Of a DNA stretch of 64,000 nucleotides, positions 25,491-37,828 are shown in pieces. Numbering within the stretch: the stretch's first letter is position 1; the number at the start of each line of letters is the position of its first letter. This DNA is from Lytechinus variegatus. Taxonomy: Eukaryota; Echinodermata; Echinoidea; Temnopleuroida; Toxopneustidae. Both the position numbers and the translations under genes were made by a program. The stretch is from positions 46,182,548 through 46,246,547 of the forward strand of contig NC_054741.1 in assembly GCF_018143015.1 (NCBI RefSeq). Reading direction: 5' to 3'. The notes under the pieces are model-generated. The model did not search any database, was not told where the DNA came from, and saw nothing but the letters and a program-made list of their open reading frames with translations.

Positions 25491-25614
25491 TCCAAACTTT
25501 TTTTGAGGAGTTTATATAAATAGATGTGTGAAGTTATACATGTACAACATGTAATTGGTACAGTGTCGAAAATATGTCGGTCAATCGGATCGGGGTCGCC
25601 CTAGCCACTAACCC

Positions 25615-25654
25615 GTCTCTGTGGTCTAGTGGTTAAGGCACCGGCGTTCAAAGT
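25615..25654 (+). pseudogene. 5' half of the UCA tRNA-like gene
   Basis: GTCTCTGTGGTCTAGTGG through CCGGCGTTCAAAG is identical to the full copies and stops in the anticodon stem. The preceding sequence (25530-25614) is a diverged copy of the upstream flank of the 23307 gene, so the tRNA moved together with its flank. Confidence 0.8.
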
Positions 25655-26351
25655 GTGGCAAGTGACATCTTATACCTTTTGAGCAAGCTTTAGGTAAGAC
25701 AATTAAGCATTTTGCTTCCTATCTTCCTTGCACTATGAACTGTTCTTATATCCAATCTCCTGAATCGCATGCTCTCTTTCCACACCGACGTTTAGTTCAG
25801 GTTTCAATCCCGCCATTACGTTTTTTTAAAGTAGATCACTCCTCAGCTTCTCATTCATCTATTTTTCTCCTTTCAGAGATTTAAAAAATAAGAATGAATT
25901 ATTCGACTTCCAAATTGACTCTACAAGGAAGGGAAGTTCCCTGACAAATGACACTTCTCATGGTCAATCATTAAAGAATAGTGACAGAACAAATTGCAAT
26001 GACCTGGTGGTCACTCCTTTTCACACTTTAGATCTACTAAATCTATTATCCCTAAACTCCGAACCATGGCACGAAAATCCATCTGTTGGAGCTACATTAA
26101 TGATAAATGTCTCTCGGTTTAAGATTCGCCATTTACTGCTTTTAAACGTAGTTCACAGTATATGTGCTTCGGCGTACTCGGCATCGCTGTAATTCATATT
26201 CACCCAATTAAAAGCTCTCATTGGGAATTGTATTTGATTTTTCGGGTTGTCTTTAAAGGATGCCCAACAGTTAATAGTAATATCAATGTCATATCAATTT
26301 ACTTGATTTTTTTTACTTGCGTTCAAATGCAACCCTTGGGGCCCCAGAAGC
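25655..26351. other. Intergenic DNA, no gene recognised
   Basis: The open frame at 26007-26192 has no recognisable features. Confidence 0.45.
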
Positions 26352-26396
26352 CTGTTGCATAAAATATATTTTTTTTTGCAAAATTTTATGCAACAG
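26352..26396. repeat. Hairpin with 14-bp stem
   Basis: CTGTTGCATAAAAT at the left pairs with ATTTTATGCAACAG at the right around an A/T-rich loop. It lies immediately before the MITE at 26404. Confidence 0.8.
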
Positions 26397-26403
26397 ACCT
26401 ATT

Positions 26404-26714
26404 GGTCCGTATTCCGAACGCGGGTTTAAATTAAACCCTGGTTTTAAGTTGTGGTTTAACTATGGATAGCCAATTGGGGTACAAATCTCTGACTGTACAA
26501 ATCCACTTTATTAATTAATTTTACACTCAAGTTGTTCATAATTGTCTTGGAATGATAATTGAAGCATTTTTATTCATTATGAATGCAAAAGGAAACGAAA
26601 GAGTAAACATAAGAAATATACAATATAAATATTTTTTTTTTTATTTTGGCTCCCATGATTTTAGCACAGAGATAGACCGTGGTCTAAGTTAAACCTGACT
26701 TCAGAATACGGGCC
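26404..26714. mobile_element. MITE family A, copy 1 (311 bp)
   Basis: The terminal inverted repeats begin GG(C/T)CCGTATTC and contain GGGTTTAA and GTGGTTTAA blocks. An ATT direct repeat stands at both ends (26401-26403 and 26715-26717). Its partner at 32464-32774 has the same length. The 3-bp duplication hints at a PIF/Harbinger-type element, which is not certain. Confidence 0.8.
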
Positions 26715-27233
26715 ATTGTGTTTGTCAAAATAGGGATTAACATATGGGAAGAGAAAGAAGGCGGTAGATGCCCAGTCCTAAGGGAATCCATAATTGATGT
26801 TAAAAGGTAAAAAGAGACAAAGAAACAAGAAAAAAACAACGAAAATCTTGATTTCCTGAACTTATGGAATAAAATAAATAGGGACAACAAATGGATGTCA
26901 TGCACTTTCCATTACTTTGTGAAACCACTGAACGAAACTGTGTCAAATATGTACATTTATACATTATAAGTACATCGTGGAAAAAGTCTCCTCCAACCTT
27001 TATAACCACGAAAATCTCGCAAAACCTTGGCACTACTTTAAATACGGGAAGCTGTATGCACTCTAAATCTTAAGTACTAAATCAACATAAAGTAGGTTTG
27101 GAGAGCATTTTTTCACATTATTGGAATACAATGTGTTTAATCTGTTTACCAGTGGTTCATGGAACTGAATAAAAATATCCTAAGCATATATAAATATTTT
27201 ATTTCTTTTTTTTATTTATTTTTATTATTATTA

Positions 27234-27264
<31 letters not shown>

Positions 27265-30200
27265 TTTTTGGGGGGGGTCTTTGCGAATACGATGCTGTTG
27301 AGCTCTGCATGTGGTGATAAACAGCTCCAAAGGAGTATTGGAAACTAAGTAGCATTAAAATAGGTATACAGGTCGCCCTTTATCAGATTAGTTAAGAATA
27401 AATGCTTACTTAAATGGACTGAATGCTCTTAAGCAAAGAAAGAAAATGTACACAGCGTGTGCGCATTTGTCGGTACATCAAATTCCCTATTGATTCAATA
27501 TTACATTTAGGCTAAGTAATAAGCGGCGCGTGTGAGTTCCATGTAGGCCGTGTCACATTAAAGGATCATGTAAGCTGTCTTGTTAGTTGTAATCTAATTG
27601 CCACGTCTCTAAATGAACGGTTGGTATGACCGATTGTTTGACGGCGAGCAGGTGAAACATACCTCCCGGGGAGGCGCCGCAGTCCTCCCCACCTTGTTAG
27701 ATGCTTGCTGATGGCATTAGGAGAATCCTAATCCTCCATCAAAGGACCGAAGACAATGGTTATTACCACGCTAACGGGACATGACAGCATCTAACAGCTA
27801 TCATTTTTCATAAATCTGTGCCGTATTGAACAGAGATTCTTGACTCGTAACAACGGTGCATGGGGCACTCACACGTGTTATTTGCTCATTGATGAAAATC
27901 AGGTGCTTGTAAAAATAGACTAGTCTCTTCGTCGCACAAGTCGTTATCCTCTAAAAAGCCAGGAAGAGCATCTTAAAGAAGATGCATTGTTTAATGATAA
28001 TCAGTCGATTGCAGTGCTGATATTTTCTGGATCTCTCTCTCAGATAAAGCATGACTCTCACGATCACCCCAATCGTCCTATCCTTGTTATCTCACTTTCT
28101 CTGTCCCTGTCTTTCTTATCAAACCCTTTCCCCTCCTATTCCCTTTCTTCCTTTCACTCTCTTTGCGAGTACTTTTATTCCTGATTAAACATGGTGACGT
28201 GTCGTTTTGCAGGTGCTACATGGCGGATTCCTTTTTTTCCGCTGGTTCTATTGATCACATTAAATGCCTATATGCAAGTGATTTGCTGCCTATGAAATGA
28301 AGTATGTCAGACCTGGTTAGAGGACATCAAGGCTCGTTCATCAAGAGTTATAAGATTTAGAAGGTATTAAATTACTATCTAGACTATCAGGACAGAATGG
28401 GGACAGCTGAAAATCTAGATCGGTTCAAGAACCTTCCTTGCTCGAAGAATGTTGTATTGCTCAAATACCCTATGATTTGACCTGGACAAGCCTAATTGTG
28501 AACTTGTGAGATAACAATACTGCTTTTTGTGTAAAGACGTTCCGTTTTACGCATCCACCTATTATGCCAAGAAAGACGAGCTTTTCTATTCACCCGCGTC
28601 CTAAAATCAATGAGGTTCGATGTTTGGTATATCAAATTCCGGACCTTACGCATTTCCTAGGAGGAAATTCTCTTCAAAGCACCAATTCCTTTGAAAATGC
28701 AAGTCAAATCACAATTGAGAACTGAGAGGCTTTTGTCGAAAGTTGATAGACCGGGACAGCATCAGAATCTCTTGACTCTAGACAACGAATAATTTGCAAT
28801 TCTTCTTCCGCTGCAAATCTTCGGATGATCGATCCGCTGTCCCAGTCCATCAATTTACGACAAGAGCTTCATTATGATTTTAATTGCATTTTCAAAGGAA
28901 TCGATGCGTTTTAGAGAGCTTTCGCGTAGTAAACTCGAACACTCACAATTGATTGGTGCTATGTCAGGGAATTATCCTAGCGTTACAAGTCAGTTTGGCA
29001 ATACCTCCTTAGTAATACCGTACAAATTATCTTTATCTTCAAATGCTCAGAGTGTATACATGTATAGGAACTCGCTTATTGGTGTGTGCGGGTGTGTGTG
29101 TATGTATTTGTGTTTGTGTGCAACGCCAGATAGTTTGTGAGTGTGGAATGTGGGTTTAAATGTGTGTGTGAACCGGTGAGCGTACTGGAAGGTGTACATA
29201 TGGGGTGAGGGTGTGTAAAGACTGTGTGTGAGGTTGATTATGAGTCTCGGAAAATCCTATATCTGTTATTTGTGTCCAATGTTATGATTTTTTGGTAAAA
29301 TTATTCGAATTTTCATTCGACGTGATAATTATGTTTATTTTCTATTGTATTTATTCATTCATTTTTTTAATGAAGTCCTAAGAGTAAAGAGGGTCAATCC
29401 CAAAATATTTTTTGGTAGCATTCTTAAATCACAACTGAAGCCCAATTATTCTTGATCAATGTTTTTTGCTCATATTCGTAGCAAGGTATACCCCCCCCAA
29501 AAAAAAAGAAGTAAATAAATAAAAAAAATAGGTGTATGCATACGAAAATTCCAAGAGAAGCTTATACAGAACTGCACTTGGTTGTATATTAATTGTATCA
29601 CCTTATAGTAGATTCCAAATCGAACTTCTAACATTACTTAAAGTGGATTAAAGTTGGTTTTCCTTAGGACCAGTAACGTGATGTATTACAGGGTTAACAT
29701 TCATTCCCATGGAAATCGTCAAAAGATTATTGACATCAATCGGCAAATAAAAGTCTTCGCGTGACCGGTAGGATTTTTTTTTAATTTTAATTGCGTGGAA
29801 TTTTATAATATCCGAAAGAAAAATGATTGCTAATCTTTGGTGAAGAATATGAAACGGGTGCTTTACAATCGCAGAATGGATGTAAAATGGAATCAAGGGA
29901 ACGCTCAGATCAATTATTCAAGACTCAATTAACGATATCTATCACACCAACGAAATAATAACACATTCGTGTTAAAGATAACTCCCAAAGGGTGAATAAG
30001 ACGACAATCTGTCAAAAATAGATGTTTTTACGACATTTTTTGTTCAAAGAAAGTGACGAATTTCTGTGAATGATTTTGAAAAATCATTTTCTTACATTCG
30101 TCTTCTGATATAATGGCGTCGAATATGAGGTACGAGGGAATAATTAGCCGAGATCTTCACTCTTGTGTGTTATTGCCCAACATCACCTACCCATGGCCCC

Positions 30201-30786
30201 CATGACCAAGTGTGCTTCTCAGATTTATAAGTACCAACCAACTATGGTACCCACTAAATATTAAAATCCTAAACCTTTTGCAATGCTGCGAGACTGATTT
30301 CTTTGAGCAATCTGCTTTTGCGGCTACGGTTAATCAAACTGATATGGATTTCTGGGATCAGTGTAACGATTTAAATCGAATATCTGAAATTAGTATGAAC
30401 ATCCTGGCAAGCTGCCAATAACTTATAAAAAACAATCTTTAAACCACTGACCATTCGAAAATGCTGCAACCATGTAAAAAAATATGTGTGAACAGTAATC
30501 AATCCACCTTGAGTTCCAATTTTTCCAGATTGGTGTGATGTGTACCAAAATGTGCCATGAAACTTATAAAAATTTTCTTTTTGCGAAAGTGCGCATTTTT
30601 GGGGCTAGGAGAGTCACATAAACAACATCTACAAAACAAATTTATACCTGTTTGACATAAAAAAATAGATCATTTGAATATTTAACAAGGGGTCCACGAT
30701 TTACAAGCACAGCTTCACAGTGGACCTTTCCATTTCCAGCATATTAATTTCAGCTTCAAATATTTAATGATCCAAATCAAGTTTCA
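26715..30786. other. Intergenic DNA with simple repeats; possible regulatory segment
   Basis: A (TA)n-T-G run lies at about 27232-27280, a C/T-rich patch at 28080-28160 and TG-rich patches at 29080-29230. The stretch 27440-28960 is less AT-rich and free of the recognised repeats. I found no exon in it, but such islands between repeats are where conserved regulatory DNA would lie. Confidence 0.4.
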
Positions 30787-31098
30787 AATATATATATATA
30801 TATATAAATTATTATAATTATGCTTACTTATATAGCGCTTAACACTTACTTTGTCAGAAGTCTCTAAGCGCTCTACAGTATATGCAGCATAATTACCCTG
30901 GCTTTAGCAGTGCAGCTGTTACGCGCGCTGCGTTTCAAGGAATAAATTCCTGCCAGGTTCCCATGTACCTCACCTGGGTTGAGTGCAGCACATTGTGGAT
31001 CAATATCTTGCTGAAGGAAATTACGCCATGGTTGGAATTCGAACCCACGACCTCTGTTTCAGAGTCCGGAGACTAATCCACTGGGCCACAACGCTCCA
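30787..31098 (-). mobile_element. tRNA-derived SINE
   Basis: On the minus strand the head reads TGGAGCGTTGTGGCCCAGTGG (A box), then GTGGGTTCGAATTCC (B box). The body has TTTCCTTCAGCAAG and GGCAGGAATTTATTCC, and the 3' end has the AGCGCTATATAAGTAAGC motif and a (TA)n run. It is a sister of the copies at 37545 and 54382. Confidence 0.85.
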
Positions 31099-32463
31099 CA
31101 TATATTGTGTCACATGTTTCTTTATTACATTTCAATTATTATAACTGTATTTTTTTATGGGTTTTGTCTACTGTTTTGTTGAAAAAAATAAAGCTGAAAC
31201 TGAAACAATATATGACTTAATAGGCAATCGAGATCTATGAAAATCATTCTCTTAGAAATATTTGTGAGTTTTAATCAGTCGGTTTTTATCTTTAAAAAAA
31301 ATCTCAATTTCGAGTTCCTACCTCGCCTATATCCCTTACCCTCTACTCCCCCCCCCCCCCGGTGTGTTGTATGGGGTGGTTAGTTTAATGAGGCAATCCT
31401 AATGTCCCCTGATAATTTTGTTCTAGTTTTCTGAGCTTCATTGGGGAAACCATGCCCCTGGTTTTGCCGCTAGAGGGCTCACGCAACTGTAATTCAAGCT
31501 GCCCAGAATCATGATAGCCAGAAAATGGCGCAATTGATGGAAACTACATATAGCTAATTCAAATCCACGCAAGAATCCCAATCGATCTTTATGAGAAAAT
31601 GTTGATTGTTTTGGTGGCAAGGGCTTCATTATAAAGTTAGGTCTACAACAAATCAAACATGAGGCAGCACTACTCCTGACCAGTTTTCGGTGTTCTTTTC
31701 CTGTCCTGTCTCCGCCAACTGTGTAACATTTACTCCAGGGCTACATAAACAATGTAGTTCCAGTTTCCATAGGCATTCTTAATTATAGTTCTAGTTCTCC
31801 AGATCAATTACAAGAGTTGCATATCTGGTCCTCTCCCCTGAGCCACACTAGAGGGGTTAATTTACCGAGAATATTCGCTTCTTCATGGGGAGTTACAAGG
31901 GGGCAAGAAGTTACCCCATAGGGTTTTATTTTTCAACACCCAGGAGAGAGAAAAAAAGACGAACCTTTTTTAAGAATGGTCTGGAACACAACCTCCCCCT
32001 TTTTGTGTTCATGTGTAAAGAGAATATTTTCATGAACACCTCATCTCGCCAAAGTAAATTACAGTAAATTACAAAATAGAAATGACTCGGTATATTGTAA
32101 ATTGTACATTAGTTCCAATGTTTACACAGTACCTATTTTCTGTGTATTTACCTGACAGATTTCATCTGTCAACAGTGGCCTTTCTGGAATATCACGCTAA
32201 AATGGCAATTACTTTCTGAAAACGAGGTCAGAGTTCACTCACAAAAAATGAATAAATAAAAATAAATGAATAATAAAAATATTAATAATGATAATATTTA
32301 AAAAAAGGAAGAAGGACAAGCTCAACAACACTCTATGATCCCATGTTCCCCTTCCCTCATGTATAAAATGTCATTATGTTGAATCGCACTATTCGAGATG
32401 GCAAAGACAAGACAAAGCAATTAATATTATCCTGTTATATAAGAGGGCATATTTCAACCCATT
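31099..32463. other. Intergenic DNA, no gene recognised
   Basis: A C-run lies near 31350. No gene or element recognised. Confidence 0.5.
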
Positions 32464-32774
32464 GGCCCGTATTCTGAAATCGGGTTTAACTTAAACTCAG
32501 GTTCAAAGTTGTGGTTTAAGTATGGACAGCCAATTGTTACACAATCACTAACAGTAGAGATATCATACTTTCAGCTCATTCGGCTCTCAAATCATTCATA
32601 ATTGTGTAGGAAGTATGAATAGATGTTTGTCTTCACCATCGATGAATCAGGAAAGAGCACAGTAAACATAACAAACATACAACTTAATAAGAAATTTGAT
32701 AATTTTGGCTTCCCATACTTAAACCACAACTTTAAACCTGAATTTAAGTTAAACCCGACTTCAGAATACGGGCC
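32464..32774. mobile_element. MITE family A, copy 2 (311 bp)
   Basis: The left end GGCCCGTATTCTGAAATCGG is mirrored at the right end by GACTTCAGAATACGGGCC. Inner blocks GTGGTTTAAGTATGG / CCATACTTAAACCAC are also inverted. ATT direct repeats stand at 32461-32463 and 32775-32777. The length equals that of the 26404 copy. Confidence 0.85.
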
Positions 32775-35717
32775 ATTAATTTTACTGATTATTCATACAG
32801 AAAGCAGAAGATATCAAAATATTGTCAAGAAATCTTTTTCTATTTCGGGAGAGCACTTCCCTTTCAATCCAAAAGAGGATATTATATAAAAGAATTAAAA
32901 CAACTGAAAAGCTTCTTAGTTCATTTGAAATATTCACCGGTAAATTAGCTTCTCCATGTGTGAGGTGTTAAGGCCTATTCAATTGATTCCAATTAAATGT
33001 GATATTGAGTTTCAAGGGGCACGGCGCCGGACTCTTGACCATTCTCGTGTACCGGTTTCACATGCACGAACGCAACCGACTCCAAAAACGAACGAAACGA
33101 TTGTATCATACCGAAGTCAAGCAAATGAAACCAATGCAAAACGAGTGACGGTATTTTTATTGTAGGTGTGACCGTGATACTTCTTTGGATTACGAACGAA
33201 GCCATTGATTCCTGTCGTAGTTGAATTGGTTTGTGTGACTAGGGCCAAACAAACCTTCATCAATCATCATTTTGAAGTGGCGTCAAAAGCTCTATTTCAG
33301 TATAACACTTCGTCACAAAGTCAATGACTCGTAACAACCCAATCCAGAAAACAACAGTAAACAAAATTGAGCTTTGATTAAAACGAACCAGAACTTGCTT
33401 TTTTTATATATTTTTTTAATGATATGTATCTGAAATTTCACCTATTCTGTTCATTATGAATGAACATTTTTATATTAACCATATTTACAAAATGGACACA
33501 TGACAACAGTCCAATCATTAAAGCATTCTCATAGCCCTTACAAGTTCATTCACACATAAAGGGGTGACAAAATATCTTATGTTAGATAAGTTCGAATTCA
33601 GAGCACTAACAACTGTATCTCCCATTTGTAAAAAAAGTGTAGGATCTACCGTTTGGAAAATGTCGCCATTTTTCCACCCTCATCAGAAAAGTACCAGTGA
33701 ATTGAAGAAGACAAGATTCAGTTAGATTATTTCATCGAAATAGCTCTAAAATTACAACACTTAACAAAATCACAAGCCTAATGCACTTTCAAAAGTTTTG
33801 TCACAATAACCAATATGTTGGTGGAAGCGTATGTTACATGGTCAAAATAAATGAGCACAAACAAATAATGTCGTCAAATTATTTGTATTGATCAATCTTC
33901 ACCGTTCTGCGATTTATTGAAAGGTTTATTCAATACTGCATGTCGCAGCCAAAAGTCTCAACCACATTCATGTCTTTATAATCATCAAACATAGACAAAC
34001 ACAACATAGCAATTAAGGCATATGTAATTTTGCATGAACAACTTAAGGATAATTTTGATAAAAGGATTGGTGATGCAAAAAGTATACGTATAGGCCTATA
34101 TGCGTAACCGTGTATTCAACCGAAGAATAAAAACGATATGATCACAAAAGATATTCAATACTGATCGAAAGTATGGGCAATTAAATTATGTATTTACAAA
34201 ATAAGAAGCGCTCCAAATCACAAGCGCACGTGACAATTTCATAATTACGTCACAGCAAATGCACAGTCGTTACGCTCAACATGTTTAACCAAGCGTTCAA
34301 CATGTTCAACGCATACGTGACCGTGATCGATTATCTAAAATGCGTTTGAGTACTGCTATCGTCGTCTGCTTTTTAAATAAATCCAATTTCCTTTTTGTGT
34401 CGGGTTCACTCCAAGATTTATAATCAGACGCGATAAGAGGGAACAAAGTACAATAGCCCAGCACAGACAGTTATCAAACACCTCGAATGCAAACTACTTG
34501 AAAATTTGTAGCCCGATTGTTGAATTTGCTTGTACACCTCACAAAAGTCCAATTATTTCCATCGTTATTACCCAGGGAGCGATATTTTCATGATAATCCA
34601 TTTAAGTAAATTACTTCCATTAATGATGAACATTTTTCACACTATACCACGTAATAATTGGTTAGAATGATAATCGTTAGAAGGATACGTGGGGACGTGC
34701 AAACTAAGCATGATGAGCAACACAATAATAGTCGCTGCACTATAGTTTTTATTATTATTATTATCATGTGTGTGTGAGGGTGAAGGGGTAGTGTGTGTCC
34801 GTCACACCGGAGACTTTTCCGAACAATTCCCGTTTTTATAATCTCTCAAATTGAATGCAGATGGCGCTTTACTTAAGAAAATGGCCCCAAATTTGTATGT
34901 ACACATTATGTCCCCGGTTACCAGTGAATTGTCATAAACATACATGGACGTTCCAGGATGCATGTGTTATAAGGGAGAGTGTGTCCACGCTTGAACGCGG
35001 TTACACAGATTTTTTTCCATAAAAAGTATATTAATTCCGCTTGGCAGCATGTGCTATCTATGTATGTGTCGGAGGGAGTTGTGGGTACATGTGTATGCGT
35101 GTTGGATTGTGTGTGAGCTCACTGGAGTGTGGTTGAATTGGTATGACAGAATATGTGTCGCAACGTAACTAACACTTTAATATATAAGTAAGCCTAAGCT
35201 TCTTCTTTCCTACACCTATTAATGATAGACGACTTTACAAGGGTAACGTGAAATCTAGCACTTAGAAATACTGGCTTGAAAAAAACAGAACTGTGTATGG
35301 CCCTGAACAGTTAAACGAGGTTTTAAAAGTCAAGCCCACTCTAACGCAAGTGGATTTGCATATTCAGAAAAAATCAAGCAAACTACAAGAACAACAGTTG
35401 GATGTTTAATAAGAAAGTTATGGTATTTTGAAATTTTACGTATTTTCTCTAATAAGTTATGCACCTCCTGTTCAGTATACAAAATTAAGAGTCGATGATG
35501 ACACACTTACACCTCACAGAGCATGACCAACTCTGCTAACTTTGCCTGACATATCAACTGTTCGTAAAAATAACGTTTAGTTCCACCCCCTCCTATAACG
35601 TATTTCGTCAATTTTCTATGACGGGAAGTATTGCGCATGCTCTGTTAACGTGCAATTTGTGAAGTCAATATTGTCATGACTGTCGGTCTATTCAAGTGCC
35701 ATCTGAGAACTACGGAC
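32775..35717. other. Intergenic DNA downstream of TRIM gene 1
   Basis: No repeat family found elsewhere in the window and no gene recognised. The last ~80 bp (35636-35717) match the region downstream of TRIM gene 2 (47867-47932), so they are part of the duplicated gene unit and probably 3' UTR. Confidence 0.5.
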
Positions 35718-37114
35718 TCACTGTAGCAGCTGGTCTCGAAATCTAGTTCTGCGTTTTATTCTTGTGGAAAGACCTGCAAAGAAAGAACGCAAAGGAGCCT
35801 TCTTACTTCCTGGCAAGGTCTCGACAGAAGCCCCTTTGCTTTGTTCTTCCATAGGTACACAAGGTGCATTCATTTTATCTGTCTGATTTAAGCAGGTCGT
35901 TCCTTCACCCACGGGGATATACACCCACCCCCCTTCACCACCGATGTCTTCTTGGTCTTCTTCTGGGGACCATTCCTCTATATGGAACGTACCTAGGTCA
36001 AAACTTGTGGTAGCAGCAGGACAAAAAGTGAGAGACTCTGCACGATGTGCTACGCGTGATGACTTGGACAAAAGCGAGGGAACGGCTTCTTCCAGAATAA
36101 TGTCAAGACCTTCAACTTGCAATGCCTGTTTAGATAGTGATTGATTTGCCTGGTGTAGGTTTGTTAGACCGTCGGTTACAAGTGTAGCCTGTGCAGTAAG
36201 AGTCTCTAGGAAGTTGTAATGCCTACCAATTATTTCTTCTAACTCTTGACAGAGTGTGTTGCCATACATATTGCACTCTTCAAATAATTCATCTCTCCTT
36301 CTTCGTAATTGTTCTTCTGCAGTGTCGTAAGTACTTATAAGTTTTTGTCGTCGTTGACACACAATATTTTTCACTTTTCGGAGCTTCTCATACACAAACG
36401 ATATGTTATTTTGAATATCAACAGAGGTTTGTTGTATTTTTAGTAAAAGACAATCTATTGTCTTTTGTTGAATTTCTTCATACCCAGTCATGTCGATGAC
36501 TTCATGTCCATCTTCCTTGTGTTCGACCTCCCGACATCTGCAACAGATCCGAACCAGACACGTAGTACACACGAACTGCTGCAGTTCCTGTGGATGTTCA
36601 GTTCCTGTGGATGTTCAGGGCATGTGAATTTCTTTTTGACAACTCCCGCCTCAATTTCTCTTACTTTCACCGTCTCGTGGTATGCATTCCTCTTGTATCT
36701 ATTGTGGTGTTGCAAGCAATCTTCGCAAAGGAACTCAGAACAGTTCTGGCAGTAGTAGGTTGCAATGTCTTGATCATCACCATTACAAACCGTGCAAGTT
36801 TGAATGGCGGTTGCTCCACTCCCTTTGATACGTTCAGCCTTAACATCGCATCTCCTTTTGAAATCTTCGACGAGGGACTTGACAATCTGATTCGTCGGAA
36901 AGTTGGATACGTCGTTTCCAGGCACAGTGACATCTCGACGACACACTGGACAAGTTAACCCGGAATCAGCTTGCTGAAAAGAGTGAAGTTCGTTCAAACA
37001 ACTTGTGCAAAAAGAATGTGAACATGGTAGAAGTTTAGGATTGCAGAGTAGATCATGGCAGATGGGGCATTCTAGACTATCTGATAGTTGTTTCGAGGAA
37101 GCCATCTTGTGCAT
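35718..37114 (-). pseudogene. TRIM gene 1: RING/B-box/coiled-coil E3 ligase-like, frameshifted
   Basis: The first open segment (37114-36488) encodes a complete C3HC4 RING (CPIC...CSHSFC...CPVC) and a full B-box 1 (CTVC...CQNC...CEDC...H). It then breaks in B-box 2 directly after CPEHPQEL. The second segment (to 35718) picks up the rest of B-box 2 (CTTCLVRICCRC...H) and the coiled coil, in another frame. The cause is visible: a 17-bp tandem duplication at 36584-36600/36601-36617 that TRIM gene 2 lacks. Without it the frame would be about 459 codons, close to gene 2. The C-terminus is a short basic tail with no propeller, PRY-SPRY or NHL domain. The rest of the frame is intact, so the break is recent, polymorphic or an assembly error. 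The family ubiquitinates targets in the cytosol; an intact product would probably act as an E3 or a regulator of related TRIMs through the coiled coil. Confidence 0.85.
36584..36617. repeat. 17-bp tandem duplication causing the frameshift
   Basis: GTTCCTGTGGATGTTCA occurs twice in direct succession. The paralogous site in TRIM gene 2 (about 48805-48821) has it once. Seventeen is not a multiple of three, so the frame breaks. Confidence 0.95.
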
Positions 37115-37544
37115 CTAAACCGGAATCTAAATAAAGTAAATGAAATCGTAGTCTAATTTGATTCAGGGATTAAAAATCAACAAGCTATGTTTTTTAGTGG
37201 AACCCCCTATTTTCCTCCTTTCGGCAAAAAAAATAACCCCTAACTTGTATACATGCTTTGTACGCTTATTTATTCTAAAACTAATTTTATATTTCTGCAA
37301 AACACTTTCATTAATGCCATTTCCAACCTTATGTTAAGTTCAATTGAATAAACAGAAATGGTCGCGTAATCATCACACTGATATTTATATATTCAACATA
37401 GGAACATCATGACGTTTTCAATTATATTTGGTTGCACAAAGAGTGCAATGTTTAAATTAGTATGCTAATGACGAACCCGATGATATCTCACACCCGAATT
37501 ATTTTGTACTGATTCTTCATGGAACATCCATACAATTAGAATAA
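37115..37544. other. 5' flank of TRIM gene 1
   Basis: On the minus strand a short AG-ended stretch (TTTATTTAG) lies about 12 bp before the first ATG, comparable to the acceptor-like site before TRIM gene 2. No promoter motif recognised. Confidence 0.4.
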
Positions 37545-37828
37545 TAATGCAGTTCATGTATAGCGCATATCACATTATGTCATAACGTCCCTATGCGCGT
37601 CCAAAGGACTAGGATGTTCTTACCCTGGCTTCAGCCCCGCAGTCTTACAGCGCGGTGGCATTTCAAGGAATAAATTCCTGCCAGGTACCCATTCATCTCA
37701 CTTGGATTGAGTGCAGCACAATGTGGATGAATTTCTTGCTGAAAGAAATCACGCCATGGCGGGGATTCGAACCCACGACCATCTTTTTCAAAGTCAGATG
37801 ACTAATCCATTCGCCACAACGGTCTACA
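37545..37828 (-). mobile_element. tRNA-derived SINE
   Basis: Same family as 30787-31098. On the minus strand it has a degraded A box, then GTGGGTTCGAATCCCCGCC (B box), TTTCTTTCAGCAAGAAATTC, GGTACCTGGCAGGAATTT and a TGCGCTATACATGAAC 3' end. Confidence 0.85.

Noticed and set aside
28874-29140. 88-codon frame in the repeat-free island
   Set aside because: It runs into TG-rich simple sequence, and no domain or splice evidence supports an exon.
36465-36958. Plus-strand frames opposite TRIM gene 1 (and the same opposite TRIM genes 2 and 3)
   Set aside because: They are antisense shadows of the TRIM coding strand without any domain.
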